Part shown: positions 42,790-50,688 of the stretch, one piece after another
How positions within the stretch are numbered: the stretch's first letter is position 1
Layout: each line of letters begins with the position of its first letter
Source: Azospirillum brasilense
Lineage (GTDB): Bacteria; Pseudomonadota; Alphaproteobacteria; Azospirillales; Azospirillaceae
Assembly (NCBI RefSeq): GCF_008365405.1
Contig: NZ_QOKV01000032.1
Location: 1 to 52,031, forward strand
DNA length: 52,031 nt
Reading direction: 5' to 3'
Notes under the pieces: model-generated
Seen by the model: the letters and a program-made list of their open reading frames with translations, nothing else
Told to the model about the DNA's origin: nothing
Database searches by the model: none
Made by a program: the position numbers and the translations under genes

Positions 42790-43194
42790 GTGACGGCGGA
42801 AGACAGGACGGTGGAAGACGGCACGCAGGACGGCGCACGGTCGAAGACGACGGCGGCATTGCGCGGGCTGATGGGGCAATGCCCGGCCTGCGGGCGCGGG
42901 CGCCTGCTGCGGAACTACCTGAAGCCGGTCGACCAGTGCTCCCATTGCGGCGAGGCATTCGGCCATCTGCGCGCCGACGACGCCCCGCCCTGGATGACCA
43001 TCCTGATCGTCGGCCACATCATCATCCCGGCGGTCCTGTCGGTCGAGCAGAGCTACGAGCCGGCGACCTGGGTGCATCTCACCATCTGGCCGCTGCTGAC
43101 CCTGTTGCTGACCGGCCTGCTGCTGCCGCGCTGCAAGGGCGTGGTGCTGGGGCTGCTGTGGAGCACCGGCGCGCCGGGGTCGGAGCGCGCCTGA
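42790..43194 (+). CDS. DUF983 membrane protein
   Basis: This is a 134-residue protein with a zinc-ribbon-like N-terminal part, LMGQCPACGRGRLLRNYLKP and DQCSHCGEAFGHLRADDAPP, followed by two membrane helices (MTILIVGHIIIPAVLSVEQS and IWPLLTLLLTGLLLPRCKGV). This is the DUF983 pattern; function unknown. The GTG at 42790 is chosen because AGGGGGG lies seven bases upstream; the ATG at 42751 has no SD. Its stop is six bases from the end of the convergent gene. Confidence 0.85.
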   Translation: MTAEDRTVEDGTQDGARSKTTAALRGLMGQCPACGRGRLLRNYLKPVDQCSHCGEAFGHLRADDAPPWMTILIVGHIIIPAVLSVEQSYEPATWVHLTIWPLLTLLLTGLLLPRCKGVVLGLLWSTGAPGSERA

Positions 43195-43200
43195 TCCCCT

Positions 43201-45111
43201 TCAGTCGAAACTGAGGGCGAAGCTCGCCCGCCCCTGCCCGGCCTGGAAGCGCTGCCACATCACGCCGAAGGCGGCCTCCAGCGCGCGGGTGAAACGCACG
43301 CCGTTCAGCGCCGGGGACGCCGCCAGCCGGTCCCGCAACCCGCCGCGCAGGGCCGCCAGCCCCGCCGGGTCGGCGACCAGAGCCGCCGCCTTGGCGACGT
43401 AGCCGTCCGGCCCGTCGGCCACCAGATCGGACAGCCCCGCCGAGGCGAGGTGCGTCACCGAATGGCGGGCGCAGAAGCGGTCGCCGCCCAGCGTCACCAC
43501 CGGCACGCCCATCCACAACGCCTCCAGAGTCGTCAGCCCGCCGGAATAGGGGAAGGGGTCCAGCGCCACATCGACTTCGCCGTAACCGGCCAGGAACTCC
43601 CGGTGCGGCGCCCCGCCCCGCAGATCGACCCGCGCCGGGTCCAGCCCGGCCCGCTCGAACAGGGCCAGCGTGCGCGCGGCGGTGCCGGCGTCGTCCAGCC
43701 CCGGCGTGCGCAGCAGCAGGCGGGAGCCGGGGACAGCGCCCAGCACGCGCGCCCACAGCGCCGCGACCTCCGCGTTCAGCTTGGGCAGGGCGTTGAAGGA
43801 GCCGAAGGTGGCGTGGCCGCGCGTCGCCAGCGGCAGCGGTGCGACCGGCGGCGCGTCCTCGGGCGGCGCCCAGGACACATAGGCGTCGGGCATGCGCACC
43901 ACGCCCTCGATGCACCAGCCGTCCGATCCTGGCGGGCTCTGCCGCGAGTCGGAAATCAGATAGTCCATGGCCGGCAGGCCGGTGGTGCCGACATAGCCCG
44001 CCCAGGTCGCCTGCACCGGCGCCGCGCGCCGCGCGAAAACCGGCAGGCGGTTGCCGAAGGTGTGGCCCGCCAGATCGATCAGGATGTGGATGCCGTCCGC
44101 CTGGATGCGCTGGGCCAGGGCCTCGTCGTCCAGGCCGGTGGTCCAGACCCAGTAGTCGGCGTGGGCCATCAGCCGCTCGGTCTTCCAGTCCGGGTTGGCG
44201 GTGTTGGCGTAGCAGACCACCTCGAAGGCCGAGCGGTCGTGGTTCGCCAGCACCGGCTCCAGGAAGAAGCCCACGGGATGTGCGCGGAAGTCCGGCGAGA
44301 CATAGCCGATGCGCATCCTCGGCGCCGGAGCGGCCACCGCGGGCGCCGGGCGGTCGGGGTAGCGGGCGCCCCAGTCCGCGTGGGCCTGGGCGATCGCCGG
44401 CATGGTCAGCCCTGGCGCGTACTGCATCAGGTAGAGGCGCGAGGCGTGCAGCGAATCGACGGTGCCGTGCTGCGCCATTACGGCGTCGATCTCCGCCAGG
44501 GCCTCCTCCGCCCGCCCCTGCATGGCGAGCACGCGGGTGGCGCGGTTCGCCCGCACCTCCGCCCGGCCCGGCGCCAGGGCGAGCGCCGCTCCATAGGCGT
44601 CGTCGGCCTCGCCCAGCCGGTTCATCTCGGCCAGCGCGTTGCCGAGGTTGTAGGGGTGCGCCCAGTTGGCCGGATCGAGCCGCCCGGCCCTCTCATAGAG
44701 CGCCACCGCCTCCGCCCGCCGCGCCTGGGCGCGCAGCAGCACGCCGAGATTGGCAACGGCCGCCAGCGTCTTCGGGTTCAGCGCGATGGCGCGGCGGAAG
44801 AAGGCCTCCGCCCGCGCCGAATCGCCGGCCCGGCGCACCGCCTCCGCCATGGCGAGCAGCCCGTCCATCGCCATCTCCAGCGACGGGTCGAGGTTCAGCG
44901 CCCCGGCATAGGCGTTGGCCGCCCCGGCGACGTCGCCCAGGCTTTCCATCACCAGCCCGTAATTGGCCCACCAGACGGGGACCGAGGGATAGGCGGCGAT
45001 GGCCTGCCCGATCAGGTCCAAGGCCTCGTCGAACCGCCCGGCCTGCGCCGCGACGAGGCCCTGGCGGTGGAGTCCATCGGCCTCGTGCGGAGTCATCGGG
45101 GGCGGCGTCAT
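43201..45111 (-). CDS. TPR-domain O-GlcNAc-transferase-like protein (SPINDLY type)
   Basis: This is a 636-residue glycosyltransferase family 41 protein. Residues ~10-230 hold several TPR repeats (for example AAVANLGVLLRAQARRAEAV and AHPYNLGNALAEMNRLGEAD). The catalytic region begins RIGYVSPDFRAHPVGFFLEP, followed by HILIDLAGHTFGNRLPVFAR, APVQATWAGYVGTTGLPAMD, GSFNALPKLNAEVAALWARV and DPFPYSGGLTTLEALWMGVP. The donor site residues of OGT/SPY enzymes are in these blocks. The target protein is unknown; related bacterial proteins modify flagellins, adhesins or act in polysaccharide clusters, but no such gene lies here. Confidence 0.9.
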   Translation of the reverse strand: MTPPPMTPHEADGLHRQGLVAAQAGRFDEALDLIGQAIAAYPSVPVWWANYGLVMESLGDVAGAANAYAGALNLDPSLEMAMDGLLAMAEAVRRAGDSARAEAFFRRAIALNPKTLAAVANLGVLLRAQARRAEAVALYERAGRLDPANWAHPYNLGNALAEMNRLGEADDAYGAALALAPGRAEVRANRATRVLAMQGRAEEALAEIDAVMAQHGTVDSLHASRLYLMQYAPGLTMPAIAQAHADWGARYPDRPAPAVAAPAPRMRIGYVSPDFRAHPVGFFLEPVLANHDRSAFEVVCYANTANPDWKTERLMAHADYWVWTTGLDDEALAQRIQADGIHILIDLAGHTFGNRLPVFARRAAPVQATWAGYVGTTGLPAMDYLISDSRQSPPGSDGWCIEGVVRMPDAYVSWAPPEDAPPVAPLPLATRGHATFGSFNALPKLNAEVAALWARVLGAVPGSRLLLRTPGLDDAGTAARTLALFERAGLDPARVDLRGGAPHREFLAGYGEVDVALDPFPYSGGLTTLEALWMGVPVVTLGGDRFCARHSVTHLASAGLSDLVADGPDGYVAKAAALVADPAGLAALRGGLRDRLAASPALNGVRFTRALEAAFGVMWQRFQAGQGRASFALSFD

Positions 45112-45143
45112 GACGGTTGGTCCTTACACAGTTGAAGCGGGCG

Positions 45144-46082
45144 TTACTCGGCGCGGCCGAGCTGGTCCATCAGCTCCCGCCATTCGCGCTTGGACAGGCC
45201 GCTGGCCTCCTGGGTCACCGCCTCGCCGGACAGCAGGCGCTTCACGACCTCCAGCCCGGTCTTCGACATGTGGGTGCCGCCCAGCCGGTACTCGCTGAAG
45301 GCGTCGAACACAGCGGGGACCCAGCGCTTCACCACGTCCAGCATGGCCTCCGCGTAGACGCGGATCTCGTACTGGGCGTGCGGGTCGGCACGCAGGCTGA
45401 GGAAATGCAGAAGGTTGTGGAGATCGACCTTCCAGTACCACTGGGTGTAATAGTTCAGCGTCAGGTTCATGCGCGCCAGCTCGCGCGCCAGACCCTGGCG
45501 GCCCTCCTCGATGGTGGTGCCGTCCTCGCGCTGGTTCAGCATCTCCTCGTAATGGGCGTAGACCGTCTCCGAATCGTCGCGCAGCAGCTTCATCACCGCC
45601 GCCGCCTCGTCGCCTTGGAGGACGTCGCCGCGGCCCTGCCGGTTGACGACGGCCTGGGCGCCCAGGTTCTCGGGCGTCGGGATGTAGAACTCGCGGTCGA
45701 GGATGGAGTAGCGCGCGGAGTATTCGTTGACGTTCGCCGTGCGGTGGCGAATCCACTGACGGGCAACAAAGATCGGCAGTTTGACGTGGAACTTGATCTC
45801 GCACATCTCGAACGGGGTCGAGTGGCGATGGCGCATCAGATACTTGATGAGGCCGGCGTCCTCGGTGACCTTCTTGGTGCCCTTGCCGTAGGACACGCGC
45901 GCCGCCTGGACGACGGCCGAATCGTCGCCCATGTAATCGACGACGCGCACGAAGCCGTGGTCCAGGACCTCGATCGGCTCATAGAGGATCTCCTCCAGGG
46001 CCGGAACGGTGGCGCGGCGGGTGGTGGCGGTGACGGCGCGCAGGCGGTCGATCTCGGCGCGCTGCTCGGGCGTGATCGGCAT
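45144..46082 (-). CDS. thyX: Flavin-dependent thymidylate synthase
   Basis: ThyX makes dTMP from dUMP with FAD, NADPH and methylene-tetrahydrofolate, without producing dihydrofolate. The signature RHRx7S is at R112-S122 (RHRTANVNEYS). The FAD and dUMP sites include RVSYGKGTKKVTEDAGLIKY and LRADPHAQYEIRVYAEAM. The product is 312 residues. The ATG at 46082 is used. It is followed by the OGT-like gene after 32 bases and is divergent from ssrA. Confidence 0.97.
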   Translation of the reverse strand: MPITPEQRAEIDRLRAVTATTRRATVPALEEILYEPIEVLDHGFVRVVDYMGDDSAVVQAARVSYGKGTKKVTEDAGLIKYLMRHRHSTPFEMCEIKFHVKLPIFVARQWIRHRTANVNEYSARYSILDREFYIPTPENLGAQAVVNRQGRGDVLQGDEAAAVMKLLRDDSETVYAHYEEMLNQREDGTTIEEGRQGLARELARMNLTLNYYTQWYWKVDLHNLLHFLSLRADPHAQYEIRVYAEAMLDVVKRWVPAVFDAFSEYRLGGTHMSKTGLEVVKRLLSGEAVTQEASGLSKREWRELMDQLGRAE

Positions 46083-46181
46083 GGGTACTCCGGGGACTGA
46101 ATTCGGGCGGCACTCTACGTCCGCGAACCCGCACAGTCATCCCTTTCGCGGCGGGCTCCGGTCAGAATCCGCCGCACCCCC

Positions 46182-46210
46182 TTTCCATATCCGGATGAAG
46201 GGCCTATATT
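46182..46210 (+). promoter_or_regulatory. Promoter of ssrA
   Basis: TTTCCA (46182-46187) and TATATT (46205-46210) have a 17-base spacer. Transcription is expected at about 46217, just before the GTCGGC/GCCGAC hairpin of the acceptor piece. Confidence 0.65.
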
Positions 46211-46216
46211 GGGTCC

Positions 46217-46552
46217 GTCGGCAGCAGCCGACTATGGCGATAAACGCCTTGCGGAATAAGCGTTGTGGACCCGGGGGCGGTACCCGGCGCCTCCACCAAA
46301 CAAACCACCGGTCTCTCGGGCGTTGCCGTAGGGAGCGGGTTCGTTGGGGGCGAAATAGGATCGACACGCGTGGTAAAGGCATGGTCTTCGCCCGGCATGG
46401 TTCCGCCGTTATCGGGCCATTGCAATAGTTGCCAACGACAACGTTGCTCCGGTCGCCGTTGCCGCCTAACGGCGGTGACTGACCGAAATCAATCCCCGAT
46501 GGGTAGCACCTGAGGGTGGGGCCGTGGGCCGCCTAGCAACAGAAGGCCCACA
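46217..46552 (+). ncRNA. ssrA: tmRNA, circularly permuted two-piece form
   Basis: tmRNA rescues stalled ribosomes and tags the unfinished protein for proteolysis. The gene order is permuted as in alphaproteobacteria: the acceptor piece comes first (about 46217-46298), ending in the T-arm CCGGGGGCGGTACCCGG, CGCCTCC and ACCA. A spacer to about 46345 is removed. The coding piece starts GGGGGCG at 46346, which pairs with CGCCTCC to make the seven-pair acceptor stem. The tag reading frame follows, then pseudoknot sequence and a final GTGGGCC/GGCCCAC hairpin near 46525-46552. The exact outer ends are approximate. It lies directly before sspB. Confidence 0.93.
46431..46469 (+). other. tmRNA proteolysis-tag reading frame
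   Basis: The frame encodes ANDNVAPVAVAA then TAA, starting at the GCC resume codon. With the alanine carried by tmRNA, the added tag is AANDNVAPVAVAA. The AND start is the part read by SspB-type adaptors; the VAA end resembles the ClpX-recognised LAA/VAA end. Confidence 0.93.
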
Positions 46553-46585
46553 CTTACCCGTCTGGCGTTAAGGACCCGCCCAAGA

Positions 46586-47155
46586 ATGCCGAGAGAGCAG
46601 TTGCGTTATGACCGCATGGTCGAGGCCGCCCTGCGCGGTGTCGTCCGTGACGCGCTCCGCCAGGTGACGGACCGCGGGCTCCCCGGCGATCATCACTTTT
46701 ACCTGACCTTCCGGACGGGTTACCCGGGCGTCGACATCCCCGAATATCTGTCGTCCCAGTATCCCAACGAGATGACCATCGTCATCCAGTACCAGTTCTA
46801 TGGGCTGGAAGCGCTGGACGATCATTTCGAGGTGACGCTGAGCTTCAACAACGTGCATGAGCGGCTGGTCATCCCTTACGCCGCCATCACCACCTTCGCC
46901 GATCCGTCGGAAAATTTCGCCCTCCAGTTCCAGCCGGTGGAGCCCGCCGAATCGGCGGAGATCGCCACCATCCCCGCGCGCGAGACGCCGGAGAAGAAGG
47001 CTGCGGACGGTCGAGACGGGGCGAAGCCGTCCATCGCGAAGCTCGCCAAGTCCGATTCGGCCAAGGCCGACGCCGGCAAGCCCGACACCGACCGCTCCGG
47101 CGAGGAGCCGAAGCGCGGCGAGGTCGTGGCGCTTGACGCCTTCCGCAAAAAATAG
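46586..47155 (+). CDS. sspB: ClpXP adaptor SspB (alpha type)
   Basis: SspB binds ssrA-tagged proteins and hands them to the ClpXP protease. The 189-residue product has the alpha-SspB fold region (about 1-115): LRYDRMVEAALRGVVRDALR, GLPGDHHFYLTFRTGYPGVD, and YPNEMTIVIQYQFYGLEALD. A long, charged, flexible linker follows, ending in GEVVALDAFRKK, which fits the ClpX-docking (XB) tail. The ATG at 46586 has AAGGA about nine bases upstream. Its position right after ssrA places tag and adaptor genes together. Confidence 0.92.
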   Translation: MPREQLRYDRMVEAALRGVVRDALRQVTDRGLPGDHHFYLTFRTGYPGVDIPEYLSSQYPNEMTIVIQYQFYGLEALDDHFEVTLSFNNVHERLVIPYAAITTFADPSENFALQFQPVEPAESAEIATIPARETPEKKAADGRDGAKPSIAKLAKSDSAKADAGKPDTDRSGEEPKRGEVVALDAFRKK

Positions 47156-47179
47156 GCTTCCACCAACAGGCTCCCCAGC

Positions 47180-47542
47180 ATGGCCACGGTCAACGAACTC
47201 GTCCGTTTCCTGTGCGAGTCGCTGACGCCGTTGGGGGCCATCACCGCCCGCCGCATGTTCGGCGGCTACGCGGTCTATTGCGACGGCGTCGTCTTCGCGC
47301 TGGTCGCCCGCAACATCCTGTATTTCAAGACCGACGACGGCAACCGCGCGGAGTACGAGGCGCTGGGCCTGCGCCCCTTCAAGCCTTTCGACGACAAGCC
47401 AACGGTCCTGCCCTATTTCCCGCCGCCCGACTCGGCGCTGGACGACCCGGACGAGCTTCTGCTCTGGGCCCGCCCGGCCCTGGCGGCGGCGATCCGCACC
47501 GCCGCCGTCAAGAAACCATCCCGCAGGAAGGCAAAGGCCTGA
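47180..47542 (+). CDS. TfoX N-terminal-domain protein
   Basis: This is a 120-residue protein consisting of a TfoX-N (Sxy-like) domain: LTPLGAITARRMFGGYAVYC and GVVFALVARNILYFKTDDG, with FKPFDDKPTVLPYFPPPDSA. There is no C-terminal TfoX domain. Full-length TfoX activates competence genes with CRP; the role of the single-domain form is unknown. It follows sspB by 24 bases and may be cotranscribed. Confidence 0.85.
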   Translation: MATVNELVRFLCESLTPLGAITARRMFGGYAVYCDGVVFALVARNILYFKTDDGNRAEYEALGLRPFKPFDDKPTVLPYFPPPDSALDDPDELLLWARPALAAAIRTAAVKKPSRRKAKA

Positions 47543-47546
47543 ACCG

Positions 47547-48254
47547 TCAGATGTTCTCCGCCATATGGGTGGAGGCATTGTCCACCGGAGTGTTTCCGGC
47601 GCGCTGGCGGATCTGACGGGCGAAGCGCGCGGGACTCGGCAGATGGCTGAGCAGGCGCCCGGCGCGGCCCATGGCGGACATCGCCTTGCCCATGCTCATC
47701 ACGTCGCCCAACCGGCGGTCCACGAAGGCCCAGGTCTCCGCATGCCCCTCCGACCGGTCGTCCAGCCAATAGAAGGTCGCGGAGCTGAGCACCGCGGCCA
47801 GCGTGGCCCGCTTGGTGTAATGGTTGAAGTCGGTGGCCGTGTCGCCCGCCGCGAACCACATGGCGTCCACCGTGCGGTAGAGCATCCGCAGCCCCATGCC
47901 GAAATTCTGCGGCATGGCGAGATAGGCGAGCAGGCGGCGCTTGGCCTCCATGTGCGGTTCCAGCACCTCGAAATGGGTGCGGATGGCGAGCGCGATCTTC
48001 TCGCCCACCCTCATCTCGTCGAGCGGGTGCTTGTCCAACTCCGCCAGCATGCGGCGGTCGGTCCAGGCGCCGAAATGCTCGACCAGTTCCGGCACGCCGC
48101 CGGGAAAGGCGCGGTGCATGGTCGCCGTGTCGTAGCCGGCCATCTGCGCGCCGTCGCGCAGCGCCTGCTGGCTCCAGCCGTCGAACACGATGTTGGGAAG
48201 CGTGGAGAGCAGGATGTCGTCCCGCACCGCGTCCATATCCAGCGCAGCGTCCAT
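47547..48254 (-). CDS. COQ9-family ubiquinone biosynthesis protein
   Basis: This is a 235-residue COQ9 homologue, a lipid-binding TetR-fold protein assisting ubiquinone synthesis with Coq7-type hydroxylases. It has FDGWSQQALRDGAQMAGYDT, the family opening, followed by RAFPGGVPELVEHFGAWTDR, RMRVGEKIA-type EMRVGEKIALAIRTHFEVLE and the C-terminal DDRSEGHAETWAFVDRRLGD. The SD GGAGG for the ATG at 48254 lies in the end of the deformylase gene, one base upstream, so the two are coupled. Confidence 0.9.
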   Translation of the reverse strand: MDAALDMDAVRDDILLSTLPNIVFDGWSQQALRDGAQMAGYDTATMHRAFPGGVPELVEHFGAWTDRRMLAELDKHPLDEMRVGEKIALAIRTHFEVLEPHMEAKRRLLAYLAMPQNFGMGLRMLYRTVDAMWFAAGDTATDFNHYTKRATLAAVLSSATFYWLDDRSEGHAETWAFVDRRLGDVMSMGKAMSAMGRAGRLLSHLPSPARFARQIRQRAGNTPVDNASTHMAENI

Positions 48255-48255
48255 G

Positions 48256-48798
48256 TCAGTCTCTCCCCTCCTGCTGTTCCAGCGCCTCGGTCACGTGATG
48301 CGCCTCGTCGGTGAAGGCCAGATAGCGCAGATCGGTCATCCGGTCGATGTAAAGCACGCCGTCCAGATGATCGCACTCGTGCTGGATGACGCGGGCGTGG
48401 AGTCCCGACGCTTCGCGCTCGATGGGTTCGCCGTCCAGCCCGACACCGCGGTAGCGGATGCGGGCGAATCGCGGAACGACGCCACGCAGCTCGGGAATCG
48501 ACAGGCAGCCCTCCATCCCGTGCTCCATCCCATCGTCCAGCGGCTCGATCACCGGGTTGATGAGCACGGTCGGCTCCACCGACTCGCCGCCGGAGCGCAT
48601 GGCGGGAACGCGGAACACGATCATGCGCAGCGATTCGTGCACCTGCGGCGCCGCCAGCCCGACTCCGGGCGCGTCCAGCATGGTGTCGATCATGTCGGAC
48701 GCCAGCCGCCGGATCTCCGGAGCCGTCGGGTCGGGCACGGGGGCTGCGACCTTGCGCAGCACCGGGTGCCCCATGCGGGCGATCTTCAACAGGGCCAT
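48256..48798 (-). CDS. def: Peptide deformylase
   Basis: Def removes the N-formyl group from nascent proteins. The 180-residue product has all three metal motifs: GVGLAAPQ (45-52), EGCLS with the metal ligand C98, and HECDH with H140, E141 and H144. In this species it could be one of several deformylases, since no fmt gene is adjacent. The ATG at 48798 starts MALLKIARMGHPVLRKVA, the family N terminus. It is the first gene of the pair with COQ9 and is divergent from rpsU. Confidence 0.94.
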   Translation of the reverse strand: MALLKIARMGHPVLRKVAAPVPDPTAPEIRRLASDMIDTMLDAPGVGLAAPQVHESLRMIVFRVPAMRSGGESVEPTVLINPVIEPLDDGMEHGMEGCLSIPELRGVVPRFARIRYRGVGLDGEPIEREASGLHARVIQHECDHLDGVLYIDRMTDLRYLAFTDEAHHVTEALEQQEGRD

Positions 48799-48886
48799 GC
48801 CCTATTATCTGGGCGTCGCGGGCCGCCGGGCAACCGTTTTGCCCATGCATTGTCGCTTTGGGGCACGCAGGGTTGGAAGACTCCGC

Positions 48887-48915
48887 TTCACAGGCGGCCC
48901 CGTCCGTGCTACATA
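48887..48915 (+). promoter_or_regulatory. Candidate rpsU promoter
   Basis: TTCACA (48887-48892) and TACATA (48910-48915) are separated by 17 bases. A leader of about 95 bases would precede rpsU. Confidence 0.45.
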
Positions 48916-49014
48916 AAGGTCCACACAAGGGGTGCGCCCGAAAGCGCATGCCTGTCGCATGCCTGTTTGTTGCCTCATGGCAACTCGGCTCACTTGATAA
49001 AGGTGACGGTTAAC

Positions 49015-49218
49015 GTGCAAGTTCTGGTCCGAGACAACAACGTCGATCAGGCCCTCCGCGCGCTGAAGAAGAAGATGCAGCGCGAGGGCATTTTCCGGGA
49101 AATGAAGCTGCGCCGGAACTACGAGAAGCCCTCGGAGAAGCGCGCGCGTGAGAAGGCCGAAGCGGTGCGTCGCACCCGCAAGCTGCTCCGCAAGCGCATG
49201 GAGCGCGAGGGCTATTAA
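49015..49218 (+). CDS. rpsU: Small ribosomal subunit protein bS21
   Basis: bS21 is a small basic protein of the 30S subunit that helps translation initiation. The 67-residue product starts MQVLVRDNNVDQALRALKKK, has the family core REGIFREMKLRRNYEKPSEK and ends in a highly basic helix. The start is GTG at 49015; AAGGTGA lies upstream, and the conserved N terminus fixes this choice. The longer open frame from 48190 is not the gene. Confidence 0.96.
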   Translation: MQVLVRDNNVDQALRALKKKMQREGIFREMKLRRNYEKPSEKRAREKAEAVRRTRKLLRKRMEREGY

Positions 49219-49224
49219 TCCTCA

Positions 49225-49288
49225 GGCGCGTTTCGCGCCGGATTGACAGGCGCGCTTCGGCGCGCCGGGCATCCATGCGCGTTCGCGC
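49225..49288. terminator. Three tandem small hairpins after rpsU
   Basis: GGCGCG-TTT-CGCGCC (49225-49239), GGCGCGC-TTCG-GCGCGCC (49249-49266) and GCGC-GTTC-GCGC (49277-49288) follow the rpsU stop. The middle one has a stable UUCG loop. None has a T-run. They may mark the rpsU mRNA end or protect it from decay. Nothing else is seen up to panB. Confidence 0.45.
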
Positions 49289-49411
49289 GCTTGCCCCTCT
49301 TGTGTCTTGCACCTGCCGCCCCGCGTCTGCGCGTGGGCGGTTTTGGTGCATCTGCGGTCCGTTTCGCCGCACAAAGAACATCTACCAAGAAAAGAATTGG
49401 GAGGGTCGCCA

Positions 49412-50236
49412 ATGAGCGCATCCAAGGACACTCCGCGCGTCTCCGTGCCGGCGCTGCGCGCGCGCAAGGGCGGGGAACCGATCGTCTGCCTGACCGCCTA
49501 CACGACTCCGGTCGCCCGTCTGCTGGACCCGCATGTCGACCTGCTGCTGGTCGGCGACTCGCTGGGCATGGTGGTCTACGGCTTCGACAGCACGCTTCCC
49601 GTCACGCTCGACATGATGATCGCCCACGGCGCCGCCGTGGTGCGCGGCTCGCGCCACGCCTGCGTGGTGGTCGACCTGCCCTTCGGCAGCTACCAGGAAA
49701 GCCCCCAGGTGGCCTTCCGCAACGCCGCCCGCGTCATGGCGGAGAGCGGCGCCCAGGCGGTGAAGGTGGAAGGCGGGCTGGAGATGGCCGAGACGGTGGC
49801 CTACCTGACCACCCGCGGCGTGCCGGTGATGGGCCATGTCGGCCTGCTGCCGCAGTCGGTCAACGCGCTCGGCGGCTACAAGGCGGTGGGCCGCGATCCG
49901 GAAGCGGCGGAGCGCATCCGCGCCGACGCCCGCGCCATCGCCGAGGCCGGCGCCTTCTCCCTGGTCATCGAGGGCACGATGGAGTCGCTGGCCCGCCAGA
50001 TCACCGAGGATGTGGCCATCCCGACCATCGGCATCGGCGCCTCTCCGGCCTGCGACGGGCAGGTCCTGGTGTCCGACGACATGTTCGGCCTGTTCGGCGA
50101 GTTCCAGCCCAAGTTCGTCAAGCGCTACGCCCAGCTCGGCACCGCCATCGGCGAAGCCGCCGCGACCTACGCCGCCGAGGTGAAGGCTCGCAGCTTCCCC
50201 GGTCCGGAGCATTGCTTCGGCGTCAAGAAGGCGTAA
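49412..50236 (+). CDS. panB: 3-Methyl-2-oxobutanoate hydroxymethyltransferase
   Basis: PanB makes ketopantoate from 2-oxoisovalerate (a valine-pathway intermediate) and methylene-tetrahydrofolate for pantothenate and CoA synthesis. The 274-residue product has IVCLTAYTTPVARLLDPHVD, LLVGDSLGMVVYGFDSTLPV (the metal-binding DS), VVVDLPFGSYQESPQVAFRN, AVKVEGG, VMGHVGLLPQSVNALGGYKA and VIEGTMESLARQITE with the catalytic Glu. The ATG at 49412 follows GGGAGGG. panC is not adjacent. Confidence 0.97.
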   Translation: MSASKDTPRVSVPALRARKGGEPIVCLTAYTTPVARLLDPHVDLLLVGDSLGMVVYGFDSTLPVTLDMMIAHGAAVVRGSRHACVVVDLPFGSYQESPQVAFRNAARVMAESGAQAVKVEGGLEMAETVAYLTTRGVPVMGHVGLLPQSVNALGGYKAVGRDPEAAERIRADARAIAEAGAFSLVIEGTMESLARQITEDVAIPTIGIGASPACDGQVLVSDDMFGLFGEFQPKFVKRYAQLGTAIGEAAATYAAEVKARSFPGPEHCFGVKKA

Positions 50237-50257
50237 GCGCCCTCCCCTCTCCAAATG

Positions 50258-50289
50258 AAAAAGCCGTGCGGCCCCGCACGGCTTTTTTC
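50258..50289. terminator. Bidirectional terminator after panB
   Basis: AAAAAGCCGTGCGG and CCGCACGGCTTTTTT form a stem with a short CC loop, with T-tracts on both strands. It serves panB (+) and the convergent DUF1330 gene (-). Confidence 0.92.
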
Positions 50290-50304
50290 TTGTTCCGGGG
50301 AACG

Positions 50305-50592
50305 TCAGGCGCCGTCCACCACGATCATGCGGAAGTCGGCGGCGCCCTTCCGGGCCTCGCGCGCCTCGCGGTATTCCGGGCTGTCGTAGAAGGCCTTGGC
50401 GGCGGCGTAGTCCGGAAATTCCAGGATGACCACGCGGCTGGGCTGCCAGCCGCCTTCCAGCTCCTCCGCCTGCCCGCCGCGGGCGATGAAGCGCCCGCCA
50501 TTCCTGGCGACCGCGTTCGGGGTCAGCTTCTTGTAGTTTTCATAGGCCGCGGGATTCGTCACGTTCACGTCGGCGATGATGTAGGCGGGCAT
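50305..50592 (-). CDS. DUF1330 protein
   Basis: This is a 95-residue small ferredoxin-like-fold protein of DUF1330, function unknown. It begins MPAYIIADVNVTNPAAYENY, then ARNGGRFIARGGQAEELEGG and VVILEFPDYAAAKAFYDSPE, with the family's conserved Arg/Gly and FYxSxEY blocks. The ATG at 50592 follows AGAGAGGAC. The upstream extension of the frame crosses the pntB terminator and is not coding. Confidence 0.88.
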   Translation of the reverse strand: MPAYIIADVNVTNPAAYENYKKLTPNAVARNGGRFIARGGQAEELEGGWQPSRVVILEFPDYAAAKAFYDSPEYREAREARKGAADFRMIVVDGA

Positions 50593-50621
50593 GGCGTCCT
50601 CTCTCCGTTCCCTGTGATGGC

Positions 50622-50659
50622 AAAAAAGAACCCCCGGGGCGAGCCGGCCCCGGGGGTTC
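50622..50659 (-). terminator. Terminator of pntB
   Basis: GAACCCCCGGGGC and GCCCCGGGGGTTC pair around a short loop; on the minus strand the stem is followed by TTTTTTG. It lies about 30 bases after the pntB stop. Confidence 0.88.
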
Positions 50660-50688
50660 ATCCTACTCCACAGCTGTGACGCCGCGGG

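Noticed and set aside
45730..45760. ThyX motif lacking the usual Ser after RHRT
   Set aside because: The defining RHRx7S pattern is complete (R112 to S122), so the enzyme is normal.
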